Below, piece after piece: positions 45,565 through 52,819 of a stretch of DNA of 64,000 nt (position 1 is the stretch's first letter; each line of letters opens with the position of its first letter). The DNA is taken from positions 434,001 to 498,000 of the forward strand of contig NZ_JAGGQB010000006.1 in NCBI RefSeq assembly GCF_018613535.1. Direction: 5' to 3'. The notes under the pieces are model-generated. The model saw only the letters and a list, made by a program, of their open reading frames with translations. It made no database searches and was not told the origin of the DNA. This DNA comes from Bacillus sp. ISL-51 (GTDB lineage Bacteria; Bacillota; Bacilli; Bacillales; Bacillaceae). The translations under genes were made by a program, and so were the position numbers.

Positions 45565-46279
45565 AGTTGACAAGCTGTCAAAATCATTTGGAAAACATGA
45601 AGTGTTAAAAAATATCTCGACACAGATAGGCGAGGGGGAAGTCGTAGCGGTAATCGGGCCTTCAGGTTCAGGGAAATCAACATTTCTGCGCTGTTTAAAC
45701 CTGTTGGAAAAACCAAGCGGCGGAACAATTACGATTAAAGAAAAAGAAATTACGGCTGCTAAAACGAATACACTGAAGGTGCGGGAAAATATCGGAATGG
45801 TCTTTCAGCATTTCCACCTGTTTCCCCATAAAACGGTACTGGAAAATATCATGTACGCGCCTGTAAACGTGAAGAAGGTTTCAAAAAAAGAAGCGGAGGA
45901 AAAGGCTTGCGCGCTCCTTGAAAAAGTCGGACTGCTTGAGAAACGAAACGACTATCCGAACCGTTTGTCAGGAGGCCAAAAGCAGCGTGTCGCCATTGCG
46001 CGGGCTCTTGCTATGAACCCTGACATCATGCTGTTTGATGAACCGACCTCAGCCCTTGATCCGGAAATGGTAAAAGAAGTGCTTGAGGTTATGAAAGAGC
46101 TTGTTGAAACGGGCATGACCATGGTCATCGTTACGCATGAAATGGGTTTTGCCAAAGAAGTGGCCGACCGCGTATTATTTATGGACGAGGGAACAATAGT
46201 TGAAGACGGACCGCCAAAGGAATTTTTTCTTTCTCCGGAGTCGAAAAGAGCACAGGACTTTTTAGAAAAAATATTATAA
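45557..46279 (+). CDS. artM: Arginine ABC transporter ATP-binding protein ArtM
   Basis: 240 residues. Walker [11 protein letters not shown]-loop, signature [15 protein letters not shown], Walker [15 protein letters not shown], switch His in VTHEMGFA. Overlaps artQ by 8 nt. Energises ArtPQ. Confidence 0.96.
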   Translation: MIKVDKLSKSFGKHEVLKNISTQIGEGEVVAVIGPSGSGKSTFLRCLNLLEKPSGGTITIKEKEITAAKTNTLKVRENIGMVFQHFHLFPHKTVLENIMYAPVNVKKVSKKEAEEKACALLEKVGLLEKRNDYPNRLSGGQKQRVAIARALAMNPDIMLFDEPTSALDPEMVKEVLEVMKELVETGMTMVIVTHEMGFAKEVADRVLFMDEGTIVEDGPPKEFFLSPESKRAQDFLEKIL

Positions 46280-46295
46280 AATAAAACTGTGAGAA

Positions 46296-46326
46296 AAGAA
46301 GAAGGTTATATCTTCTTCTTTTTTAT
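46296..46326 (+). terminator. Terminator after artPQM
   Basis: GAAGAAG-GTTATAT-CTTCTTC followed by TTTTTTT. Confidence 0.8.
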
Positions 46327-46356
46327 TGAGAAAGAAACAACAGAATGGAGTCAGCA

Positions 46357-47325
46357 ATGTTTAAAATTGGTTATCGCACACTGAAGACGGCACTTGGAAC
46401 GGCATTGGCCATTTATTTAGCCCAGCAGCTGCATTTGCAAAACTTCGCATCCGCAGGCATTATCACCATCTTGTGCATACAAATTACGCAAAAGCGATCA
46501 CTTCAAGCATCATGGGCCCGATTTGCCGCATGTTTATTGGCGATCGTCTTTTCTTATGTCTTTTTTGGACTGATCGGGTATCAACCGTTTGTGATCGGAG
46601 TATTGCTGGTGCTGTTCATTCCGACTACCGTCGTCTTAAAAATTAACGAAGGAATCGTCACCAGCTCAGTTATTATTCTTCATTTATATATGTCCGGAGG
46701 CATTACGATGTCGTTTATCTGGAATGAGTTTCAGTTAATCACGGTCGGCATCGGCGTAGCGCTTTTAATGAACCTGTATATGCCCAGCCTGGATAGAAAA
46801 CTCGCTGCGTACCGAAAAAAAATCGAGGATAACTTCGCTGTCATCTTTGCCGAAATCGAGCGTTATTTGTTAACTGGTGAGCAAGATTGGACCGGGAAGG
46901 AAATACCGGAAACGCACCAATTGATTCAAGAGGCGAAAAACTTGGCCTATCGTGACGTGCAAAACCATATCATGCGCCACGAAAATCTTTACTATCATTA
47001 TTTTAAAATGAGACAGAAGCAATTTGAAATCATTGAGAGGCTGCTGCCGAAGATTACATCTATTTCAATGACCGTAGAACAGGGAAAAATGATCGCCCAT
47101 TTCATTCACGAATTAAGGGAAGCCATTCACCCGGGGAATACGGCCCATAAATTTTTAAAAAGACTTGCTGAAATGAGAATGGAATTTGAAGAAATGCCGC
47201 TTCCGGCAACACGCGAGGAGTTTGAAGCACGGGCGGCATTGTTCCACCTGCTCGGTGAGATGGAACAATACTTGGTCATTAAAAGTTATTTTAAAGGCAT
47301 TAGGCTGCAAAAAACACTTGGATAA
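46357..47325 (+). CDS. yqjA: Aromatic-acid-exporter-like membrane protein YqjA (DUF939)
   Basis: 322 residues from ATG 46357 behind AATGGAGTC. Four or so N-terminal transmembrane helices (about 10-145; LGTALAIYLAQQLHL, FGLIGYQPFVIGVLLVLF) and a long cytoplasmic helical C-terminal domain (KKIEDNFAVIFAEIERYLLT). FUSC/ArAE-like topology; substrate unknown. Its stop codon begins the 20-bp hairpin that covers the start of yqjB. Confidence 0.88.
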   Translation: MFKIGYRTLKTALGTALAIYLAQQLHLQNFASAGIITILCIQITQKRSLQASWARFAACLLAIVFSYVFFGLIGYQPFVIGVLLVLFIPTTVVLKINEGIVTSSVIILHLYMSGGITMSFIWNEFQLITVGIGVALLMNLYMPSLDRKLAAYRKKIEDNFAVIFAEIERYLLTGEQDWTGKEIPETHQLIQEAKNLAYRDVQNHIMRHENLYYHYFKMRQKQFEIIERLLPKITSISMTVEQGKMIAHFIHELREAIHPGNTAHKFLKRLAEMRMEFEEMPLPATREEFEARAALFHLLGEMEQYLVIKSYFKGIRLQKTLG

Positions 47326-47390
47326 TCGCATGAGCTCCTCCTTCATTGGTCATTCTAATGAAAAAAGGAGGAGCTCATGCGATTTTTTTT
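47324..47390 (+). terminator. 20-bp perfect-stem terminator overlapping the yqjB ribosome-binding site and start
   Basis: Arms 47324-47343 and 47365-47384 pair at all 20 positions around a 21-nt loop, and T383-T390 form a T-tract. The 3' arm contains the yqjB Shine-Dalgarno AAGGAGG (47365-47371) and the ATG (47377-47379); the T-tract is coding sequence for residues 3-5. Read-through mRNA from yqjA would be terminated, and any survivor would have the start region closed. Confidence 0.9.
47328..47357 (+). promoter_or_regulatory. Candidate sigma-G (forespore) promoter of yqjB inside the terminator hairpin
   Basis: GCATG (47328-47332), 18-bp spacer, CATTCTA (47351-47357), fitting the sigma-G consensus GMATR-N18-CATNNTA. 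Initiation about seven nt later, near 47364-47366, would give an mRNA that lacks the 5' arm, so the Shine-Dalgarno and ATG would be free. Confidence 0.65.
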
Positions 47391-47907
47391 ATGCTCAATT
47401 GCCTTATTGCTGTCCCCGCTCTGGCCGCTTGGCGCAAATCCATTGCCGGGTGACCCTTATATCATCGTCAATAAAACAACCAACGCACTGGCCGTTGTGA
47501 AAGACAATAAGATAGAAGGTATTTATCAGGTGGCGACGGGGAAAACAGATGATTTGACGCCGGAGGGTGAGTTTACGGTTACGGTCAAAGCTGTTAATCC
47601 GTTTTACCGAAAGAAAAACGTAAAGGGCGGAGCGCCTGAAAACCCGCTCGGAGTCCGGTGGATCGGCTTTGACGCCAAAGGAACTGACGGAAGAATGTAC
47701 GGAATTCACGGGACGAACAGAGAAGAGCTGATCGGCGGGTTTGTATCAAACGGATGCATACGCATGAGGAACCGGGATGTCATTCACGTATTTCAAATCA
47801 TCCCTGCCGGAACAAAGGTATTCATTACGAAAGGCAGCCGTTCATTTGAGGACATTGCAAAAGAGCGGAATGCCCTCATAAAAAAGCAGGAAATACCCGT
47901 TCAATGA
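47377..47907 (+). CDS. yqjB: L,D-transpeptidase (YkuD domain) YqjB
   Basis: 176 residues. N-terminal signal peptide (about 1-20; RFFLCSIALLLSPLWPLGA) and one YkuD domain: YIIVNKTTNALAVVKDNK, VATGKTDDLTPEGEF, catalytic IHGTNREELIGGFVSNGCIR with the His and Cys. Makes 3-3 or other L,D links in peptidoglycan outside the membrane. The start lies in the 3' arm of a terminator hairpin and a sigma-G promoter overlaps it, so expression is probably forespore specific, with a role in the spore wall. That timing is inference. Confidence 0.88.
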   Translation: MRFFLCSIALLLSPLWPLGANPLPGDPYIIVNKTTNALAVVKDNKIEGIYQVATGKTDDLTPEGEFTVTVKAVNPFYRKKNVKGGAPENPLGVRWIGFDAKGTDGRMYGIHGTNREELIGGFVSNGCIRMRNRDVIHVFQIIPAGTKVFITKGSRSFEDIAKERNALIKKQEIPVQ

Positions 47908-47920
47908 GGTGCCTGCTTTT
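47882..47920 (+). terminator. Terminator over the yqjB stop codon
   Basis: AAAAGCAGG / CCTGCTTTT with an inner ACC/GGT pair, T-tract TTTTTTA. The 5' arm is the end of the yqjB coding sequence. Confidence 0.7.
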
Positions 47921-48016
47921 TTATTGCAAATACATAATGATGCCTGAGAGGACTGTTGACAGTATAAATACGCTCAAAATGACGATGACTGCGCTTTTTA
48001 TGAATTTCTGGGACAT
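47921..48016 (-). CDS. Prli42-like 31-residue membrane peptide
   Basis: MSQKFIKSAVIVILSVFILS plus TVLSGIIMYLQ: short basic N-terminus and one transmembrane helix filling the rest. Size and pattern match Prli42, the membrane anchor of the stressosome found in Bacillus and Listeria. Strong AAGGAGTG site seven nt before ATG 48016. It is antisense and convergent to yqjB. Too short for most gene callers. Family call is by pattern only. Confidence 0.65.
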   Translation of the reverse strand: MSQKFIKSAVIVILSVFILSTVLSGIIMYLQ

Positions 48017-48109
48017 CGTTTCACTCCTTATCTTTACTGTCTACATTTTAACGTGTTTTGCGTGTATGAACAAGCCATATCCTATGGCGGAAAGCAGGTC
48101 TGTTACGCT

Positions 48110-48538
48110 ATGAAAAAACTTGATCATATCGGCATTGCCGTCTGCTCCGTTGAGGCTGCAAAAGAGTTTTACAAACGTATGCTGGGGCTGAAGGATATGG
48201 GAGATGAACTGGTTGCGGAACAAAAGGTGAAAGTCTGTTTTTTGGAGGCGGGAGAAACAAGGATTGAACTCATTGAACCCCTGTCTGATGACGGCCCGGT
48301 CTTTTCATTTTTGCAAAAAAGGGGCGAAGGGCTGCATCACCTCGCATTTCAGTGCGATGATATAACGGAGACGATAAAGGAATTTGAAGCATCACACATG
48401 ACGATGATCAACAAAGAGCCGCAAACCGGGGCCGGCAGGAAAAGAATCGCGTTTCTTTCTCCCCGGGAAACGAACGGGGTCCTGATTGAGCTTTGCGAAA
48501 CAATTGAAAAAGGAGAACCTCACGATGAGCATGAGTGA
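48110..48538 (+). CDS. yqjC: Methylmalonyl-CoA epimerase YqjC
   Basis: 142 residues from ATG 48110. VOC fold with the family pattern KKLDHIGIAVCSVEAAKEFY, LEAGETRIELIEPL, GEGLHHLAFQCDDI and the final PRETNGVLIELCE giving the metal ligands. The ribosome-binding site (AGGTC) is spaced widely. The stop overlaps the yqjD start. Interconverts D- and L-methylmalonyl-CoA; no mutase is in the window. Confidence 0.87.
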   Translation: MKKLDHIGIAVCSVEAAKEFYKRMLGLKDMGDELVAEQKVKVCFLEAGETRIELIEPLSDDGPVFSFLQKRGEGLHHLAFQCDDITETIKEFEASHMTMINKEPQTGAGRKRIAFLSPRETNGVLIELCETIEKGEPHDEHE

Positions 48539-50048
48539 CCATATCAGAAACTTAAATGAAAAGCGTTCCCTTTTAACAAACGGCGGCGGAACCGTCAGAA
48601 ATGCAAAACAGCATAAAAAAGGCAAGCTGACGGCAAGAGAGAGAATTACATATTTATTGGACAAAGACAGTTTTTCAGAGTTCCAACCATTCGCAGAAAG
48701 CCGCATACCGGGGCTTCAAAGCGCAGCCGGGGACGGTGTCATTACCGGATACGGCACGATTGAAGGCCGGCCCGTCTATTTGTTTGCCCATGACTTTACT
48801 GTGCTTGGCGGTACGCTTGGTGAAACACATGCGAAAAAAATCGCTGCGGTGATGGATCTTGCGGCGAAAAATAAAGCCCCGATGATCGGTCTGAATGACT
48901 CAGGTGGTGCGAGAATTCAAGAGGGTGTGGTATCATTAGATGGATACGGCCATATCTTCAGGCGCAACGTCCTTTACTCAGGGGTGATCCCGCAAATCTC
49001 GGTCATTTTAGGTCCTTGCGCGGGCGGCGCCGTTTATTCTCCCGCCCTGACAGATTTTATCTTTATGGCGGAAAACACGTCGCAAATGTTTATCACAGGA
49101 CCGAAAGTGATTGAGCATGTAACGGGTGAGCAGATTGACGCGGAAAGCTTAGGCGGTGCGGGAATACATAATGTCATAAGCGGAAATGCCCACTATTCGG
49201 CAAAAACGGAAAAAGAGGCGCTTTCCGCAGTAAAAACACTGCTTTCTTATCTCCCGCATGGCGCAGAAGCACCTTCCCCTGCCAAAAAGGAAGACGTCAG
49301 GCCGTTATTACACACCCGCGTTCCCCCAGACAGCTCGAAGCCTTACGATGTGTTACAGGTGATCAAAGAGCTGGCGGATGACGGAACGTTTTTTAACATT
49401 CAGCCGTATTTTGCCAAAAACATTGTTGTCGGTTTTCTGAAGCTCGGCCGGCGCACAGTGGGCGTTGTCGCAAGCCAGCCGAAACATTTGGCGGGAAGCC
49501 TGACGATTGACGCCGCTGATAAAGCGTCAAGATTCATCCGTTTTTGCGATGCGTTTCATATTCCGCTGTTAACGATAGCAGATGTCCCCGGGTTTCTGCC
49601 CGGCATTCAGCAGGAGCACGGCGGAATTATCCGGCACGGAGCGAAATTGCTGTATGCTTTCGCCGAAGCGACCGTTCCGAAAGTAACGCTGATCATCAGA
49701 AAAGCTTACGGAGGAGCTTATGTCGCCATGAATTCGAAAGCGATCGGAGCAGACCTTGTATTTGCCTGGCCTAATGCAGAAATTGCCGTCATGGGAGCGG
49801 AAGGAGCCGCTTCGATTTTATACGGCAAAGAAATTAAAGCTTCTGATGACCCGGAAAAAACAAAACGCGAAAAAACAGCCATATACCAAAAGGAAAACTC
49901 AGGCCCGTTCAGAGCCGCAGCCTGCGGAATGGTGGATGACATCATCAGGCCGGAAGAGTCGAGGAAAAAATTGATTCAAGCATATGACATGCTTGCGCAT
50001 AAGGAAGAGAAAAGACCAAAAAAAAAGCACGGTAATATACCGCTTTAA
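48525..50048 (+). CDS. yqjD: Propionyl-CoA/acyl-CoA carboxylase beta (carboxyltransferase) subunit YqjD
   Basis: 507 residues from ATG 48525 behind AAAGGAG. Crotonase-like carboxyltransferase with the two oxyanion regions: LNDSGGARIQEGVVSLDGYG, PCAGGAVYSPALTD in the N-half, VPGFLPGIQQEHGGIIRHGA and RKAYGGAYVAMNSK in the C-half. Overlaps yqjC by 14 nt. Functionally linked to propionyl-CoA use, as is the mmg operon. The biotin-carboxylase partner is not encoded here. Confidence 0.92.
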   Translation: MSMSDHIRNLNEKRSLLTNGGGTVRNAKQHKKGKLTARERITYLLDKDSFSEFQPFAESRIPGLQSAAGDGVITGYGTIEGRPVYLFAHDFTVLGGTLGETHAKKIAAVMDLAAKNKAPMIGLNDSGGARIQEGVVSLDGYGHIFRRNVLYSGVIPQISVILGPCAGGAVYSPALTDFIFMAENTSQMFITGPKVIEHVTGEQIDAESLGGAGIHNVISGNAHYSAKTEKEALSAVKTLLSYLPHGAEAPSPAKKEDVRPLLHTRVPPDSSKPYDVLQVIKELADDGTFFNIQPYFAKNIVVGFLKLGRRTVGVVASQPKHLAGSLTIDAADKASRFIRFCDAFHIPLLTIADVPGFLPGIQQEHGGIIRHGAKLLYAFAEATVPKVTLIIRKAYGGAYVAMNSKAIGADLVFAWPNAEIAVMGAEGAASILYGKEIKASDDPEKTKREKTAIYQKENSGPFRAAACGMVDDIIRPEESRKKLIQAYDMLAHKEEKRPKKKHGNIPL

Positions 50049-50064
50049 ACGGAGGGAACAGCAA

Positions 50065-51180
50065 ATGGTAAACGAAAAACGCCTGCTCGACGAATTTTTA
50101 GAGCTCGTTCAAATCGATTCAGAAACAAAACATGAAGCGGAAATCTGCAAGGTGCTCAAACAAAAGTTTACTGATTTAGGCTTGAGCGTAAAAGAAGACG
50201 ATACAAAAAATGTGACGGGGCACGGAGCCGGCAACTTAATTTGTACGCTGAAAGGCACAAAAGAAGCAGATACGATTTATTTTACATCACACATGGATAC
50301 GGTTGTCCCGGGTAACGGAGTAAAACCGATCGTAGAAAACGGTTATGTGAAAACAGACGGCACGACCATTCTTGGCGCCGATGACAAAACAGGCCTTGCT
50401 GCAATGTTTGAAGCCATTAAAGTGCTGAAAGAACAAAATATTGAGCACGGCACGGTTGAATTCATTATTACAGTCGGCGAAGAATCAGGATTAGTCGGAG
50501 CCAAAGCGATGGATCGTTCAGACATTACCGCAAAATACGGTTTTGCGCTTGATTCAGACGGCAAAGTCGGCAATATCATTGTAGCCGCACCGACACAAGC
50601 GAAAGTAAAAGCGACGATTTACGGCAAAACGGCCCATGCCGGAGTAGAACCGGAAAAAGGCATTTCAGCCATTACGATTGCGTCAAAAGCGATCTCAAAA
50701 ATGCCGCTGGGCCGAATTGACGAAGAAACGACGGCAAATATCGGGCGTTTTGAAGGCGGCACGCAAACCAATATCGTGTGCGATCAAGTCGACATCCTCG
50801 CCGAAGCGCGTTCATTAGTCCCTGAAAAAATGGAAGCGCAAGTGCAAAAAATGAAAGAGGCCTTTGAGTCGGCTGCAGCTGACATGGGAGGACGCGCTGA
50901 AGTGGACATAGCGGTCATGTATCCCGGCTTCAAATACCAGGACGGAGACCAAGTTGTAGAAGTCGCTAAAAAAGCGGCGGCGAAAATCGGCCGGCCGAGT
51001 GAGCTTCAGACAAGCGGCGGCGGCAGTGACGCAAACGTCATTGCCGGCCACGGCATTCCGACAGTCAACCTGTCAGTCGGCTACGAACAAATTCATACGA
51101 AAAACGAAAAAATGCCGATTGAAGAGCTTGTCAAAACAGCAGAAATGGTCGTTGCAGTGATCGAAGTGGCGGCAAACTAA
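50065..51180 (+). CDS. yqjE: M20-family peptidase (PepT-like) YqjE
   Basis: 371 residues from ATG 50065 behind GGAGGGAAC. Two-zinc aminopeptidase: TSHMDTVVPGNGVKPI, GADDKTGLAAMFEAI, GEESGLVGAKAMD, dimerisation domain GKTAHAGVEPEKGISA and the final metal His near YEQIHTKNEKMPIEE. Likely a cytosolic di/tripeptidase. 16 nt after yqjD; terminator follows. Confidence 0.92.
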   Translation: MVNEKRLLDEFLELVQIDSETKHEAEICKVLKQKFTDLGLSVKEDDTKNVTGHGAGNLICTLKGTKEADTIYFTSHMDTVVPGNGVKPIVENGYVKTDGTTILGADDKTGLAAMFEAIKVLKEQNIEHGTVEFIITVGEESGLVGAKAMDRSDITAKYGFALDSDGKVGNIIVAAPTQAKVKATIYGKTAHAGVEPEKGISAITIASKAISKMPLGRIDEETTANIGRFEGGTQTNIVCDQVDILAEARSLVPEKMEAQVQKMKEAFESAAADMGGRAEVDIAVMYPGFKYQDGDQVVEVAKKAAAKIGRPSELQTSGGGSDANVIAGHGIPTVNLSVGYEQIHTKNEKMPIEELVKTAEMVVAVIEVAAN

Positions 51181-51185
51181 AGACG

Positions 51186-51217
51186 AAGCACCCAAGATGA
51201 CTTGGGTGCTTTTTTAT
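51186..51217 (+). terminator. Terminator after yqjE
   Basis: AAGCACCCAAG-ATGA-CTTGGGTGCTT followed by TTTTT. Confidence 0.92.
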
Positions 51218-51559
51218 GCGCAAATCTCATAGAAAGATGAATCGGATGGAGAATATTGGGTTATAGATATTTTTTAAGAAAACAGTGAGAAAATAGGTAA
51301 GAAGCAAAAGTCTAGTTTAACACTTTTGTCCTTGTTATTTTATTTACATGGCTTTAGAGTAAAGTTCGCTCCGGATTGCTGAAGATTATTAGTAAATGTT
51401 CACTAAAATGGTTCTGTCGTCGCAAGTAATCTCCTAAACCTGAACATACAGATTATAACAGGATGCTTCTGCGCAGATCGCATCCTATCATGTCCTTTTT
51501 GGTGATATATTCTTTGTGAAAAAAACACCTTAGGGGAAACATTTTCCTGGTGTCCATCA
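51218..51559. other. Intergenic stretch with two hairpins, no gene seen
   Basis: About 340 A+T-rich bases between convergent yqjE and yqjG. It contains AGGATGC (51460-51466) / GCATCCT (51480-51486) enclosing the dyad CTGCGCAG, and an imperfect repeat ACACC..GGAAA / TTTCC..GGTGT (51525-51553). No open frame with a ribosome-binding site. A small RNA is possible but not shown. Confidence 0.35.
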
Positions 51560-51592
51560 AGAAAAACCTGCCGGAATCCTTCCGGCAGGTTT
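51560..51592 (-). terminator. Terminator of yqjG
   Basis: On the minus strand AACCTGCCGGA-AGGAT-TCCGGCAGGTT followed by TTTC. Confidence 0.9.
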
Positions 51593-51597
51593 CTGTA

Positions 51598-52431
51598 TTA
51601 TTTTGCAGGCTCCGCTTGAGCCGCCGTTACTTTCTTTTTATGATGAGTTTGCTGTAACAGCACGTTTTGCACGGTCAGGAACAATCCGCTAGTAAACCAG
51701 TAAAGCGGAAGTGCGGCCGGCACGTTAAGCGAAAAAATCGTCATCATGACAGGGAAGAGAAAGACCATGATTTTAGCAGACTGCATAGAGGCCGGATTTT
51801 GAGCGGCCGGTGAATATTTCGCATTTAATTTTTGAGAAATATAAGCCTGTAAAAAATACATGGCACCCGCGCAAAGTGATACAAGGATATCGGAATGCCC
51901 TAAGCTGAACCACAGAAAAGAGTGCGAAGCGATTTCCGGTGTCGAACGGATGGCATAGTAAAAACCGATCAGAATCGGGAATTGCACCAGCATCGGAAGA
52001 CAGCCCATCGCCATCGGATTCAGATTGTGATCACGATACAGCTTCATCATTTCCATCTGAAGTTCTTTTTGTTTCTCAGGATCTTTGTTTTTTTTCATTT
52101 TTGCCTGAATGCTGTCTACCTGCGGTTTAATCACAGCCATTTTTTCCTGGAACATCCGCTGCTTTTTAAACTGGTTCACGAACAAAGGCAATACAACAAT
52201 ACGGACGATAATCGTCACAAGAATAATCGACAGGCCGTATTCACCATGGAACAGGCCGGCCACTCCTTTTAACAGTGCGGAAAACGGCTCAATCAGGTAA
52301 TGATGGAAAAATCCGATATTCCCGAGTCCTCCCGTCTGAGTCTGAGCTGTCGCGGCAAAAGCCGACTGGCCTGTGAACAGCACGATGAAAAATAGTCCGA
52401 ACGCAATAAGTTTTTGATATGTTTTAGACAA
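51598..52431 (-). CDS. yqjG: Membrane protein insertase YqjG (YidC2/MisCB)
   Basis: 277 residues from a TTG start behind AAAAGGAGGAA. YidC/Oxa1 family: signal-like N-terminus, YGLSIILVTIIVRIVVLPLF, the cytoplasmic hairpin (KPQVDSIQAKMKKNKDPEKQ), MAMGCLPMLVQFPILIGFYY and NVPAALPLYWFTSGLF, about five transmembrane segments. Second insertase besides SpoIIIJ. Its Shine-Dalgarno is sequestered by the end of mifM, so it is made when MifM stalls. Confidence 0.94.
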   Translation of the reverse strand: MSKTYQKLIAFGLFFIVLFTGQSAFAATAQTQTGGLGNIGFFHHYLIEPFSALLKGVAGLFHGEYGLSIILVTIIVRIVVLPLFVNQFKKQRMFQEKMAVIKPQVDSIQAKMKKNKDPEKQKELQMEMMKLYRDHNLNPMAMGCLPMLVQFPILIGFYYAIRSTPEIASHSFLWFSLGHSDILVSLCAGAMYFLQAYISQKLNAKYSPAAQNPASMQSAKIMVFLFPVMMTIFSLNVPAALPLYWFTSGLFLTVQNVLLQQTHHKKKVTAAQAEPAK

Positions 52432-52437
52432 TCATAA

Positions 52438-52478
52438 TTCCTCCTTTTAATCATTGCTTTGTGTTATAAAAGGAGGAA
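52438..52478 (-). promoter_or_regulatory. Shine-Dalgarno-sequestering hairpin of yqjG, controlled by MifM stalling
   Basis: On the minus strand TTCCTCCTTTTA (plus 52467-52478, last codons of mifM) is perfectly complementary to TAAAAGGAGGAA (plus 52438-52449), which holds the yqjG Shine-Dalgarno. A ribosome arrested near the end of mifM would cover the 5' arm and free yqjG, as established in B. subtilis. Confidence 0.9.
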
Positions 52479-52745
52479 GCTGACATCTTCATCATCATTC
52501 GCCGGTGAATTCATGCGGATGACTTTACGTATCCACGTGGTAATGCGATGATATATAATAATAAGAAAGTCTGTTCGGTTCAGCTGAACGACTGTTTGAT
52601 GTTCATCTATGCGTTTCGTTCTCCAATGCTCGCCTGCACGGCACTCACGTAAAAGAAAAGCGATACCGATCGCAGTCAGAGCGGGAAGAATAATTGTGAA
52701 AAAATCGACTAAGAATAAAAAGTCATTCATTGACTCAAGAATCAT
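52464..52745 (-). CDS. mifM: Translation-arrest sensor MifM
   Basis: 93 residues. One N-terminal transmembrane segment (about 10-32; LVDFFTIILPALTAIGIAFLL), which is itself an insertase substrate, then a cytoplasmic tail with the arrest sequence RITTWIRKVIRMNSP. The residues known to matter in B. subtilis are present: Arg67, Ile68, Trp71, Met78 and the acidic stretch 84-87 (DDED). It has its own promoter (52769-52797). When SpoIIIJ is limiting MifM is not inserted, the ribosome stays stalled and YqjG is induced. Confidence 0.93.
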   Translation of the reverse strand: MILESMNDFLFLVDFFTIILPALTAIGIAFLLRECRAGEHWRTKRIDEHQTVVQLNRTDFLIIIYHRITTWIRKVIRMNSPANDDEDVSFLLL

Positions 52746-52768
52746 TTTATCACATCCATTCAGTCCTT

Positions 52769-52797
52769 ATTTTACTATATATATAAGAGGTTGTCTA
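52769..52797 (-). promoter_or_regulatory. Promoter of mifM-yqjG
   Basis: On the minus strand TAGACA (plus 52792-52797), 17-bp spacer, TAAAAT (plus 52769-52774), in the divergent gap with polY1. Confidence 0.65.
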
Positions 52798-52819
52798 TCG
52801 AATGAAAGGGGGGGCGGCG

